Of a stretch of 64,000 nt of DNA, positions 1-8,496 are shown piece after piece (the first letter of the stretch is position 1; each line of letters opens with the position of its first letter). Source of the DNA: Cellvibrio sp. (lineage in GTDB: Bacteria > Pseudomonadota > Gammaproteobacteria > Pseudomonadales > Cellvibrionaceae); NCBI GenBank assembly GCA_016712405.1, contig JADJRD010000003.1, positions 362,501-426,500 of the forward strand, written 5' to 3'. The notes beneath the pieces were generated by a model. That model was given only the letters and a program-made list of their open reading frames with translations, was not told where the DNA came from and did not search any database. Both the position numbers and the translations under genes were made by a program.

Positions 1-1
1 G

Positions 2-847
2 CTGGATGTGGAAAAGTCATTTTTGCAATCAATGAATTGTCATCCGCTGGCGATTGAGGATGTGCAACGTTTTCGTCATCCTCCGAAAACAGAAACGTTT
101 GATAATTTCACGCTTATTCTTTATCGCGGTATTACCGAATTTAATAAAGATTTAACCATACAGCAAATCACTATTGGTTTATTTGCTGGAGATCGATGTT
201 TAATCAGTCGTCATGCGGATAATTCGTTGGGTATTCAGCAATATTGGGAGCTTGCACAAAAAGAAAATCTATTAGTCAGCCCTGGATTGTTGGCAACACG
301 AATAATGCGTTTTTCTGTCGGTCGCTATTTGGAGGCATTGCTGGCATTTGAGCCTAGTCTGACTGACTTGGAAGATGTTATGCAAGATAAGCCCAATGAT
401 GAAATCATGCGTGTGTTAATAGCCTATCAATCACGATTACGAAAATTGAGGCGTATTTTTAATTATCACGAGCGTATGATTCAAAATTTACGTACCGACA
501 TTCCACAACGTTTGATTGATGAAGATGGTGATATTGAACATGCCTTACAAGATTTATACGAGCGCTGCGAAAGACTAAATGGCCTATGTACTATGTACTA
601 TGAAATTTGTGGCGATTTAATTAATGGTTATCTGTCATTGAGTTCGCATCAATTAAACAACACTATGAAAGTATTAACCGTGTTTACTGCGATTTTTGTT
701 CCGCTCACATTTATCGTGGGTGTTTATGGAATGAACTTTGATAATATGCCTGAATTGCATGCGACCTACGGGTACTTTTATGCTTGGGGCGTGATGTTAT
801 GTGTGGCTGTGATTACGGGTTGGGTGGCTATTAAGAAGTGGGGTTAG
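2..847 (+). CDS. CorA-family divalent metal ion transporter (5' truncated)
   Basis: This is a CorA-like inner-membrane channel/transporter for Mg2+ or another divalent cation. The C-terminus has the family signature: a GMN motif in GVYGMNF at the end of the first of two transmembrane helices, a short periplasmic loop, then a second helix and a basic WVAIKKWG tail. The upstream part is the long alpha/beta cytoplasmic domain with a coiled-helix region. The frame is open to the left edge (reading ...LDVEKSF), so the true start lies outside the window; a GTG at 8 is only an internal codon. The ion (Mg2+, Co2+ or Zn2+ as in ZntB) cannot be told from this sequence. The gene is convergent with folK, and their 3' ends overlap by a few bases. 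Confidence 0.88.
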   Translation: MDVEKSFLQSMNCHPLAIEDVQRFRHPPKTETFDNFTLILYRGITEFNKDLTIQQITIGLFAGDRCLISRHADNSLGIQQYWELAQKENLLVSPGLLATRIMRFSVGRYLEALLAFEPSLTDLEDVMQDKPNDEIMRVLIAYQSRLRKLRRIFNYHERMIQNLRTDIPQRLIDEDGDIEHALQDLYERCERLNGLCTMYYEICGDLINGYLSLSSHQLNNTMKVLTVFTAIFVPLTFIVGVYGMNFDNMPELHATYGYFYAWGVMLCVAVITGWVAIKKWG

Positions 848-1361
848 AAGGGGTGAAAGAAATCTTCTTCCCCTCCCAAACAAAGTCCACTGGCCAAAGT
901 AATTGACTGTTTTTATCAAAGTCACTCCACAATTGCGAAAAAGTTTTTTTCAATTGTGGGTGCAATTCATCAGCTGCCAACTCTGATAAAGGCAATAGCA
1001 CAAACGCATTTTGTAAAATTTCATCGCGAGGCAGACTAACGCCTGCTTCAACACCCACAAAATTCCCATAAAGCAAAATATCAATATCTAGCGTTCGCGG
1101 GCTAAATTTTGGCCCGTTGCGTTTGCGGCCGTTATCATCTTCGATTTTTTTTAATCGTTCTGACAATTCACCAATTTTTAAATCTGTTTTCCCTGAAACG
1201 ACTAAATTTAAAAAATCACTGCCATCGAATCCGACTGATTTGCTTTCATAAATAGTGGAAATTTTCAGGTCGGATAAAAAAATGAACAGTGCATCCAATC
1301 CTGCCGTGATGTGCTTATAGCGTTGAATATTACTGCCCAAGCTTAAATAAATTTTGGTCAT
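831..1361 (-). CDS. folK: 2-amino-4-hydroxy-6-hydroxymethyldihydropteridine pyrophosphokinase
   Basis: FolK transfers pyrophosphate from ATP to 6-hydroxymethyl-7,8-dihydropterin, the step before dihydropteroate synthase in folate synthesis, in the cytoplasm. The N-terminus YLSLGSNI and the central PRTLDIDILLYG signature with its two Asp residues (Mg2+/ATP binding) identify it. At 176 aa it is within the usual 160-180 aa. Its ATG overlaps the stop of folB as ATGA, so the two are translationally coupled in a folB-folK operon. The 3' end runs a few bases into the convergent CorA-type gene. Confidence 0.95.
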   Translation of the reverse strand: MTKIYLSLGSNIQRYKHITAGLDALFIFLSDLKISTIYESKSVGFDGSDFLNLVVSGKTDLKIGELSERLKKIEDDNGRKRNGPKFSPRTLDIDILLYGNFVGVEAGVSLPRDEILQNAFVLLPLSELAADELHPQLKKTFSQLWSDFDKNSQLLWPVDFVWEGKKISFTPSNPTS

Positions 1362-1717
1362 TCAGGTTTGACTCCGCGTTCGATAATCAAGCCCACATCG
1401 CGCGCACCGCGCACTGCGCCGGGTTTGCTCAAGCGCAAGCGTAACCAAGGCACATCAAACTCCTCGCGAATAATTTTGGCAATCTCTTCTGCTAATGTTT
1501 CTACCAGTAAAGCGTTACGGTTTTCAACATAGGCAATCAAACGTTTTGATACTTCTTTATAATTTAACGCGTATTGAATGTCATCGGTCGCCGCTGCTTG
1601 GCGAATATCGCTTGCCATCTCTAAATCGAGACTGACCGTTTGTCGAACTTGCCGTTCCCAATCGTAAATGCCGATGATGGTTTCGATGCGAAGATCGCGT
1701 ATATAAACTATGTCCAA
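1358..1717 (-). CDS. folB: dihydroneopterin aldolase
   Basis: FolB cleaves 7,8-dihydroneopterin to 6-hydroxymethyldihydropterin and glycolaldehyde, feeding FolK encoded just downstream. IYIRDL-type N-terminus, GIYDWER and the KPGAVRGARDVGL C-terminal stretch are family hallmarks. I chose a TTG start at 1717 because GGAG lies six bases upstream and the resulting 119 aa matches the usual 117-122 aa. The frame is open 20 codons further upstream, but that part lies in a palindromic intergenic repeat and would not be translated from a normal start. Confidence 0.9.
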   Translation of the reverse strand: MDIVYIRDLRIETIIGIYDWERQVRQTVSLDLEMASDIRQAAATDDIQYALNYKEVSKRLIAYVENRNALLVETLAEEIAKIIREEFDVPWLRLRLSKPGAVRGARDVGLIIERGVKPE

Positions 1718-1738
1718 TTTTTTCTCCGGAATATTTCG

Positions 1739-1845
1739 CCCCACCCTAACCCTCCCCTTGGCAAGGGGAGGGAACAAATCTCACTTCGCATTAAGCAGGG
1801 AGTAAAGTCCCTCTCCCTTGCCAAGGCGGAGGTTAGGAGGGGGTG
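1739..1845. repeat. GC-rich palindromic repeat, copy A1
   Basis: The element is flanked by CCCCACCCTAACCCTCCCC and its near inverse GGAGGTTAGGAGGGGGT. Each half folds on itself (CCCCTTGGCAAGGGG on the left). The interior (AACAAAT...CGCATTAA) matches copy A4 on the opposite strand at 54.5 kb, so these belong to one dispersed family. It fills the folB-tsaD gap and supplies the last codons and stop of tsaD. Confidence 0.85.
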
Positions 1846-2870
1846 ATAGATTTCAATTCAGTCAACGGCCAGCGCGCCTTTATTTGCAACGACAAATCAT
1901 CTTTCTGGCCTGCAATTAATCGCTGACAACCCGCGTAGGCAATCATGGCTCCGTTATCGGTACAAAATTCATTTCGTGCATAAAAGACTTTTGCACCGAT
2001 TTTTGCGAGTGAAATTTCTAGCTCTCGACGCAAACGTTTATTGGCAGAAACACCTCCGGCAATCACCAAAGTTTTCATTCCGGTTTGTTCCAACGCGCGA
2101 CGACTTTTGATTGCCAGTGTATCCACAACTGCAGCTTCAAATGCACAGGCTATATCCGCACAGGTTTGATCATCCGGCAAACCATCGGCTTGTTGATGTT
2201 GTTGAATGGCGGTGAGTACTGCGGTTTTTAATCCACTAAAACTGAAATCCAATCCAGGTCTATCGACCATCGGACGAGGGAAAACAAATGTTCCTTCCTT
2301 ACCTTTTTCAGCGAGTTTGGCGATGAGGGGGCCGCCGGGATAATCCAGATCCATCATTTTTGCGGCTTTATCAAAAGCTTCACCGGCGGCATCATCGAGA
2401 GACTCGCCTAATAAATGGTATTGACCAATGCCATCGACTTTTACTAATTGGGTGTGACCGCCGGAAACGAGCAATGCAATAAAAGGAAACTCAGGCGGAT
2501 TGGCTTCCAACATGGGTGCCAATAAGTGCCCCTCCATGTGATGTACGCCCAAAGCGGGTACATCCCAAGCATAAGCCAGCGAGCGCCCCATCATGGCGCC
2601 GACCATTAATGCACCGACTAATCCAGGACCGGAGGTGTAGGCGATTGCGTCAATATCAGATGAAGATGTTTTTGCATCGCTCATAACCTCTTGAATTAAA
2701 GGTAAAAGTTTTTGTACGTGGTCGCGCGAGGCAAGCTCGGGTACAACGCCGCCATATTCTGCATGCAGGGCAATTTGGGAATATATGCGATGCGATAACA
2801 GCCCGAGTTTGCTGTCATAAATGGCGACGCCCGTTTCATCGCAAGAGGTTTCAAGACCCAGTACCCGCAT
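1833..2870 (-). CDS. tsaD: tRNA N6-adenosine threonylcarbamoyltransferase
   Basis: TsaD transfers the threonylcarbamoyl group to A37 of ANN-decoding tRNAs, working with TsaB and TsaE. The protein has the ASKHA nucleotide-binding fold: GLETSCDET at the N-terminus, the iron-binding HMEGH motif at residues 111-115, SGGHTQL and the AGGVSANKRLR motif near the C-terminus. At 345 aa it is full length (usual 335-350). The last residues, ITPS, and the stop lie in palindromic repeat A1. It is divergent from rpsU, an arrangement common in gammaproteobacteria. Confidence 0.96.
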   Translation of the reverse strand: MRVLGLETSCDETGVAIYDSKLGLLSHRIYSQIALHAEYGGVVPELASRDHVQKLLPLIQEVMSDAKTSSSDIDAIAYTSGPGLVGALMVGAMMGRSLAYAWDVPALGVHHMEGHLLAPMLEANPPEFPFIALLVSGGHTQLVKVDGIGQYHLLGESLDDAAGEAFDKAAKMMDLDYPGGPLIAKLAEKGKEGTFVFPRPMVDRPGLDFSFSGLKTAVLTAIQQHQQADGLPDDQTCADIACAFEAAVVDTLAIKSRRALEQTGMKTLVIAGGVSANKRLRRELEISLAKIGAKVFYARNEFCTDNGAMIAYAGCQRLIAGQKDDLSLQIKARWPLTELKSITPS

Positions 2871-2930
2871 TACCTAACCCGCTCTATATAAGGAAGACTT
2901 TAAAAGTGTGGCCATGATAAAGGCTCACCA

Positions 2931-2959
2931 TTGCGGTGGGCAAAAGAAATCTATAGAAT
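2931..2959 (+). promoter_or_regulatory. candidate sigma-70 promoter for rpsU
   Basis: TTGCGG and TAGAAT are separated by 17 bases about 85 bp ahead of rpsU. An overlapping TATAGA hexamer gives a slightly different -10 choice. This is inferred from hexamers alone. Confidence 0.35.
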
Positions 2960-3044
2960 CCGCACCCCTCGGACCAGCTCTAAGAGACTCTCTGGAGATT
3001 GGGATACAGATACGCATCATTTTTAATTCAACACAGGTAAAGAC

Positions 3045-3260
3045 ATGCCTTTTGTAAAACTTAAAGAAAACGAACCTTTTGATGTAGCTTTGCGCCGTTT
3101 CAAGCGCGCATGTGAGAAAGCGGGTGTATTGGCCGAAGTTCGCGCACGCGAATGTTACGAAAAGCCTACCACTCTGCGTAAGCGCGATGCAGCTGCAGCT
3201 GTTAAGCGTCACGCTAAAAAGGTTCAACGCGAATCTAAAAAGTTTACCCGTCTGTATTGA
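3045..3260 (+). CDS. rpsU: 30S ribosomal protein S21
   Basis: S21 is a small basic protein of the 30S platform, needed for efficient initiation on natural mRNAs. The 71-aa sequence starting MPFVKLKENEPFD and ending KKFTRLY matches the family along its length. AGG lies eight bases before the ATG. In many gammaproteobacteria rpsU heads an operon with dnaG and rpoD; here a strong terminator follows directly and no dnaG is present, so it is monocistronic. Confidence 0.97.
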   Translation: MPFVKLKENEPFDVALRRFKRACEKAGVLAEVRARECYEKPTTLRKRDAAAAVKRHAKKVQRESKKFTRLY

Positions 3261-3312
3261 TTCATCCTGCCCACTGTTTGCCGACCGGGCAATCAATCAA
3301 AAATGATGCAAA

Positions 3313-3346
3313 GACCGCGACCTGAAAAGGTTTCGCGGTTTTTTTG
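3313..3346 (+). terminator. rho-independent terminator of rpsU
   Basis: GACCGCGA...TTTCGCGGTTTTTTT forms a GC-rich hairpin closed by AACC/GGTT pairs and followed by a run of seven T residues. It lies about 50 bp after the rpsU stop. Confidence 0.85.
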
Positions 3347-3594
3347 TTATTGCTTCTTTGGTTAAAGCCATGTTCAAGTTTCTACCTCTGCATTTTGGCG
3401 TATTAGCCCATTGCATTGGAGAGGTTTGTTTCTTCAATAACATTACTAGTCTTCTTGAGTTCAATTTGTAGAACTAATTGCAAATATTTTCGCTATAGGG
3501 ATGTGGTGTCAATCGCTTGCAGGACAACACAGGCTATAATCGCTGCCTGTTTTTGAGGCCCAATTTTTGATAGATGTGAATGAGCAGGATTAGC
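3347..3594 (+). promoter_or_regulatory. rpsU-proA intergenic region with candidate proA promoter
   Basis: No gene is visible in this gap. A perfect TATAAT at 3535-3540 sits 55 bp before the proA start. The -35 position expected for 17-bp spacing is poor; the nearest TTGCAG at 3517 is only 12 bp away. AGGA five bases before 3595 decides the proA start. Confidence 0.4.
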
Positions 3595-4875
3595 ATGTCA
3601 GATTTAAACAATTCAGTGTTAACCAATGTAAAAGAATACATGGCCGATTTAGGCCGTAATGCCCGTATTGCGGCGCGAGTGATTGCGGCTGCACCGACTG
3701 CTGTAAAAAACAAGGCTTTATTAGCGATTGCTGATGAGTTGGATAAAAACCGAATTACTCTGGTTGCTGAAAATCAGAAAGATCTGGCTGCTGCTAAAGC
3801 TAATGGTCTGGAGCCCGCCATGGTCGACCGTTTGGCCGTTAAGCCAGCCACAGTAGACTCTATGATCGAAGGCTTGCGCCAAGTTGCCGCCTTGCCTGAT
3901 CCCTGTGGTGAAATCACCGATATGCGTTATCGCCCCACCGGCATTCAAGTCGGAAAAATGCGTGTGCCTTTGGGGGTGATCGGGATTATTTACGAGTCTC
4001 GCCCTAATGTAACCATTGATGCTGCCAGTCTTTGTTTGAAGTCTGGCAACGCGGCGATTTTGCGCGGCGGCAGTGAATCCATTCATTCCAATCGTGCGAT
4101 TGCTGCTTGTGTGATTGCTGGTTTAAAAACCGCAGGCCTGCCTGGTGAGGTGGTGCAAGTGATCGAAACTACAGATCGCGCGGCGGTGGGTGAGTTGATC
4201 ACCATGCCCCAGTTTGTAGACGTAATTGTTCCTCGTGGGGGTAAAAGTTTAATCGAGCGAATCAGCCGCGAAGCACGTGTGCCTGTAATCAAACATCTTG
4301 ATGGAATTTGTCATGTGTTTATTGATGGTAAAGCCAATTTAGAAAAAGCATTTAACATCGCACTGAATGCCAAAACTCATCGTTACGGTGTGTGCAATGC
4401 GATGGAAACTTTGTTGGTTGATGATTCAGTTGCTGCTGCAATTTTGCCTCGTCTAGCAAAAGCTTATGAAGAAAAAGGTGTTGAGTTGCGTGGTTGTGAA
4501 AAAACTTGCGCATTGATTAAAGCCATTCCTGCCACAGAAGAAGATTGGTCGACCGAATATCTCGCACCTGTATTGTCGATCAAAATAGTCAGTGGTTTGG
4601 ATGAAGCCATTGATCACATTGCGCGTTACAGTTCACAGCACACAGATGCCATTGTCACCGAAGATTATTCACGCGCACGTCGTTTCATTAATGAAGTGGA
4701 TTCCAGTTCTGTGATGGTGAATGCATCGACACGTTTTGCCGATGGTTTTGAATATGGCTTGGGTGCCGAGATAGGAATTTCCACCGACAAAATTCACGCA
4801 CGCGGTCCCGTAGGTTTGGAAGGTTTAACTTCACAGAAATGGGTTGTGTTTGGTGATGGGCATGTTCGTGTTTGA
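3595..4875 (+). CDS. proA: gamma-glutamyl phosphate reductase
   Basis: ProA reduces gamma-glutamyl phosphate to glutamate-5-semialdehyde with NADPH, the second step of proline synthesis. It is an aldehyde-dehydrogenase-superfamily enzyme: the IYESRPNVT segment and the catalytic-Cys region HRYGVCNAMET are conserved, and the C-terminal VGLEGLTSQKWV is typical. I chose the ATG at 3595 (AGGA at ideal spacing) over one five codons upstream. The resulting 426 aa is slightly longer than E. coli ProA (417). proB is not adjacent. The downstream gap to nadD is filled by repeat A2. Confidence 0.95.
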   Translation: MSDLNNSVLTNVKEYMADLGRNARIAARVIAAAPTAVKNKALLAIADELDKNRITLVAENQKDLAAAKANGLEPAMVDRLAVKPATVDSMIEGLRQVAALPDPCGEITDMRYRPTGIQVGKMRVPLGVIGIIYESRPNVTIDAASLCLKSGNAAILRGGSESIHSNRAIAACVIAGLKTAGLPGEVVQVIETTDRAAVGELITMPQFVDVIVPRGGKSLIERISREARVPVIKHLDGICHVFIDGKANLEKAFNIALNAKTHRYGVCNAMETLLVDDSVAAAILPRLAKAYEEKGVELRGCEKTCALIKAIPATEEDWSTEYLAPVLSIKIVSGLDEAIDHIARYSSQHTDAIVTEDYSRARRFINEVDSSSVMVNASTRFADGFEYGLGAEIGISTDKIHARGPVGLEGLTSQKWVVFGDGHVRV

Positions 4876-4882
4876 AAAGCAT

Positions 4883-4991
4883 GACCCCACCCTAACCCTC
4901 CCCTTGCCAGGGGAGGGGACTGGTTCTTCCTCCGAAGAAAGAGAGATCTATAAGTCCCTCCCCCTGGGAAGGGGGAGGTTAGGAGGGGGTC
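4883..4991. repeat. GC-rich palindromic repeat, copy A2
   Basis: The ends are inverted: GACCCCACCCTAACCC on the left, GTTAGGAGGGGGTC on the right. Both halves contain hairpins (CCCCTTGCCAGGGG and CCCCCTGGGAAGGGGG). The interior differs from copies A1 and A4, making it a second subtype. The right end lies 8 bp before nadD and contributes its only purine-rich, SD-like sequence. Confidence 0.85.
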
Positions 4992-4999
4992 TTTAATCC

Positions 5000-5647
5000 A
5001 TGCGCAAAACCCTAGGCATTTTCGGTGGTACCTTCGACCCGATTCATTTCGGTCATTTGCGTTTGGCGTTGGAATTGAAGCAGCAATTGTCTTTGGATGA
5101 AATGCGATTAATCCCCGGCCATAAACCGCCGCACAGGGAACAGCCGCAAGTATCATCGAAACGACGTTTAAAAATGTTGCAGCTGGCTTTGCAAGATTGC
5201 CCGCAATTGCAATGGGATGATCGCGAATTAAATCGCGAAAAAAATTCTTACACTTACGATACTTTGCGCGAATTGCGTGAAGAATTCGGCAGCGACATCA
5301 GCTTGGTGTTGTGCATGGGTGAGGATGCGTTCGCTGGAATTTCTACTTGGTATTGCTGGCAAGAAATAATTCATCTTGCGCATATAGTGGTTATTGCACG
5401 CCCTGGTTGGGCGCTACCCGATCAAGGTGATGTCAGAAACTTTTTAAAACAACATCAAGGTACAGTTGCAGATTTGCAGCGATACCCCGCCGGAAAAATT
5501 GTGATGCAATCACTGCGATTGTTACCTATTTCTGCCACAGAAATTCGTCAACAAATTGCACGCGGAGAGTCACCACAATTTTTATTGCCGGATGTGGTGT
5601 GGAAATTTATTCGAGAGAACAGACTTTATCAGTCCTCCTCTCCCTAA
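5000..5647 (+). CDS. nadD: nicotinate-nucleotide adenylyltransferase
   Basis: NadD adenylates nicotinate mononucleotide to form deamido-NAD. The nucleotidyltransferase signature GGTFDPIHFGHL is at residues 9-20 and the ISATEIRQQIA motif (SxTxxR-like) is near the C-terminus. At 215 aa it has the normal length. It opens the conserved nadD-rsfS-rlmH-mrdA-rodA cluster. The upstream repeat A2 ends so close to the ATG that the SD-like AGGAGGGGG belongs to the repeat, with a longer than usual spacing. Confidence 0.95.
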   Translation: MRKTLGIFGGTFDPIHFGHLRLALELKQQLSLDEMRLIPGHKPPHREQPQVSSKRRLKMLQLALQDCPQLQWDDRELNREKNSYTYDTLRELREEFGSDISLVLCMGEDAFAGISTWYCWQEIIHLAHIVVIARPGWALPDQGDVRNFLKQHQGTVADLQRYPAGKIVMQSLRLLPISATEIRQQIARGESPQFLLPDVVWKFIRENRLYQSSSP

Positions 5648-5679
5648 CCCTTATTTTATTAATCACAGGTAATTACTGA

Positions 5680-6012
5680 ATGTCAGATCTCAACAAATCC
5701 ATCATTAACGCGCTGGAAAATCTTAAAGGCAAAGAAATTGTCACACTGGATGTCAGCCAATTGTCCGATGTCATGGATACATTAATTATTGCGAGCGGTA
5801 CTTCCAGTCGTCATGCGCGTTCTCTCGCAGAAAATTTGGTTGAAGAAACGAAAAAGGCAGGTTTTAGAGCCATTGGTATTGAAGGTTTGGAAACCGGTGA
5901 TTGGGTTCTGGTTGATTATGGCGATACAGTGGTTCATGTGATGCAGGACGAAGCGCGTAATTATTATGAGCTTGAGAAATTGTGGTCAATGAAGCCAGCG
6001 GGCAGACAATAA
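5680..6012 (+). CDS. rsfS: ribosomal silencing factor RsfS
   Basis: RsfS binds ribosomal protein L14 (uL14) on the 50S subunit and blocks subunit joining under nutrient limitation. The 110-aa protein has the family features: DVMDTLIIASGTSSRHARSLAENL, EGLETGDWVLVDYGD and the VHVMQ...YYELEKLW end. It sits 32 bp after nadD and 17 bp before rlmH, the standard order. Confidence 0.95.
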   Translation: MSDLNKSIINALENLKGKEIVTLDVSQLSDVMDTLIIASGTSSRHARSLAENLVEETKKAGFRAIGIEGLETGDWVLVDYGDTVVHVMQDEARNYYELEKLWSMKPAGRQ

Positions 6013-6029
6013 TTTTATTTGGATAATCA

Positions 6030-6497
6030 ATGCGTATTCGAATCATCGCCATTGGAACCAAAATGCCTGATTGGGTTGAGGCAGGTTATGCAGAATACGC
6101 CAAGCGACTACCCCGTGATTTAGTGGTGGAAATGGTGGAGTTGCCTTTAGCCGTACGTGGAAAAAATACGGATATTCAAAAAGCCATGGAAAAAGAAGGG
6201 GAGGCCATTCAAGCGGCGATAGGCAAAAATGAAAAAATCATTGTGCTGGATGTGAAAGGTAAGGCCTGGAGTACAGAGCAGTTAGCGGAAAATCTTGCTG
6301 CATGGAAAATGAGCGGCGATAATTTTTGTTTGTTGATTGGTGGGCCAGATGGCTTGTCGCCCGCAATTTTGCAAATGGCCTCAATTAAATGGTCTTTATC
6401 CCCTTTGACGTTACCGCACCCACTGGTGCGGATTTTATTGATTGAACAGTTGTATCGTGCGTGCAGTATTTTACAAAATCATCCTTATCATAAATAA
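6030..6497 (+). CDS. rlmH: 23S rRNA pseudouridine(1915)-N3 methyltransferase
   Basis: RlmH is a SPOUT-class methyltransferase that modifies pseudouridine 1915 in helix 69 of 23S rRNA. The SAM-binding knot is visible as LLIGGPDGL followed by SLSPLTLPHPLVRILLIEQLYRA; the C-terminal Tyr/His residues (HPYHK) complete the active site. At 155 aa it is exactly the usual length. Confidence 0.96.
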   Translation: MRIRIIAIGTKMPDWVEAGYAEYAKRLPRDLVVEMVELPLAVRGKNTDIQKAMEKEGEAIQAAIGKNEKIIVLDVKGKAWSTEQLAENLAAWKMSGDNFCLLIGGPDGLSPAILQMASIKWSLSPLTLPHPLVRILLIEQLYRACSILQNHPYHK

Positions 6498-6511
6498 ATT
6501 GAAACGCATCC

Positions 6512-8496
6512 ATGCAAGAAGCCCAACAATTTAAAGATCATCAACGCGAGGCGAAATTATTTCGTAATCGTCTGATAGTTATGGGCATGTTGGTGATGTT
6601 GTTGACCTCTGTTCTTATTTATCGTTATTACGATTTGCAAATTCGCAATTATGAAGATTATGCCACCCAGTCTGAACGTAGTCGCGTTCACGTTCAGCCA
6701 ATACCGCCCGCCCGTGGTTTAATTTTGGATAGAGAAGGGAAATTGTTGGCGGATAACAAGCCCAGCTTTGCTCTTTCGCTCACTATTTCTGACGCGGCAG
6801 AGTTGGAAAAAACATTGGCATTATTGGAAACCTTAATTGACATTACACCTGCTGATTTAGGCAAATTCTATAAATTAAAAAGCAACAGCGCCACTCGCTT
6901 GATCCTATTCCTTTACGTTATAAATTAACCGAAGAAGAAATCGCTAATATCGCAGTGAATCAACACTTGCTGGATGGGGTACAAGTTGACGCTGAATTTG
7001 TTCGAAATTATCCAAAAGGCGAACTCTTTGCTCAAGTCATTGGCTATACCAGTCGCATCAACGAAAAAGAAATGAATGCGTTTACTGAAGAGCAATTGCG
7101 TAAATATTCTGGTACTCATGCAATTGGAAAAGTCGGTATCGAAAAAAGTTACGAAGATGTTTTGCTGGGTGAAGTCGGTAGTCAAAATGTGGAAACCAAT
7201 GCGCGTGGTCGAGTCATGCGTATTTTGGATAAAGAAGATCCCAAACAAGGGGCGGATATACATCTACATTTGGATTTGCGATTACAAGAAACCGCAGTCG
7301 CTGCATTGCGTGGTCGACGCGGAGCTGTTGTCGCTTTGGATGTAAAAACAGGAGGGGTGTTGGCGGCGGTTAGCAACCCTAGTTTTGATCCCAATTTATT
7401 TGTAACGGGAATCAGTTATCGTGATTACAAAGATTTAAATGACAATATTGATACACCGTTAATTAATCGTTTTTTACAAGGCATGTATCCGCCAGGGTCC
7501 ACAATCAAACCTATGCTCGGTCTTGCAGGTTTACATTATGGATTTACCACATCTGAAAAAGTAATCAGTGATCCAGGAATTTTTCGTTTACCTAATGTTG
7601 AGCGTCCATGGCGTGATCATAACTATGATCGTGGTGGGCATGGTCGTGTCGATTTAAAACGTGCTATTGCAGAATCTTGTGATATTTATTTTTACGATCT
7701 GGGCAATCGTATGGGTATTGATCGTATCAGTGAATTTGGAATGCGATTTGGTCTTGGTGTCAAAACACAAATTGATATACCCAATGAACGTCAAGCTATT
7801 TGGCCATCACGAGATTGGAAGCGATCGACAAAGGGGCAGCCTTGGTATCCCGGCGACACAATTAATCTATCAATTGGGCAAGGTTATACCTTGACCACTC
7901 CATTGCAATTGGCTGTTATGACATCCACATTGGCTAATCGCGGTATTCGTTATAAACCACATTTAGTCTCGGCGATTGGCAATCAAAAAATTGAACCGGA
8001 AATTTTGGATAGAGTGAATGTGGATGAAAAACATTGGGACAGTATTTTTGATGGAATGGCAGAAGTGATGCGGGAAGGTGGTCGTGGAACAGGCCGCAGT
8101 TTGGTAAAACATGCGGATTATACAATGGCTGGGAAATCTGGAACTGCACAGGTGGTAAGCGTTGCAGCTAACGTAAAATACAATGCCGAATTATTGAAAG
8201 AACGCCAATGGGATCACGCTTGGTTTATCGGTTTTGCGCCGGTTGAAGATCCTAAAATTGCTATTGCAGTGATTGTGGAAAATGGTGGGCATGGTGGTTC
8301 TGATGCAGGCCCTGTGGTGCGTTATATGTTTGATGCATTTTTGAAAGGATATTATTTGAAGTCTGACGAATTTGTTCCTCCTATGGGGTATCATCCCCAA
8401 GCGCTTTTGGATCGTGCGAATCTCTGGAATCAACAACGCATAGCGGCAACACAAATGAATAATCAATCGACAGCTTCATCGAGACAAGCGCCATGA
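6512..8496 (+). pseudogene. mrdA: penicillin-binding protein 2, peptidoglycan transpeptidase (frameshifted in this sequence)
   Basis: PBP2 is the inner-membrane transpeptidase of the elongasome and partners RodA, encoded next. The first frame (to 6928) has the N-terminal membrane anchor and the PARGLILDREG dimerisation segment. The second holds the transpeptidase domain: PPGSTIKPM with the active-site SxxK, a SCD-type second motif, and the KSGTAQ third motif. The frame breaks at an A5 run at 6877-6881. Reading one extra A restores a continuous protein through KKQQRHSLDPIPLRYKL, giving about 661 aa, normal for PBP2. No canonical slippery heptamer in the zero frame supports programmed frameshifting. 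A sequencing deletion is the simplest reading, a true null mutation the alternative. The 3' end overlaps rodA as ATGA. Confidence 0.9.

Noticed and set aside
1640..1846. Plus-strand small frame across the folB start and repeat A1
   Set aside because: It runs through a palindromic repeat and the antisense of folB; no start signal or family match.
6870..6890. Programmed -1 frameshift in mrdA
   Set aside because: The zero-frame codons TTA AAA AGC do not form a canonical X XXY YYZ heptamer, and PBP2 is not known to be frameshifted; a missing A explains it better.
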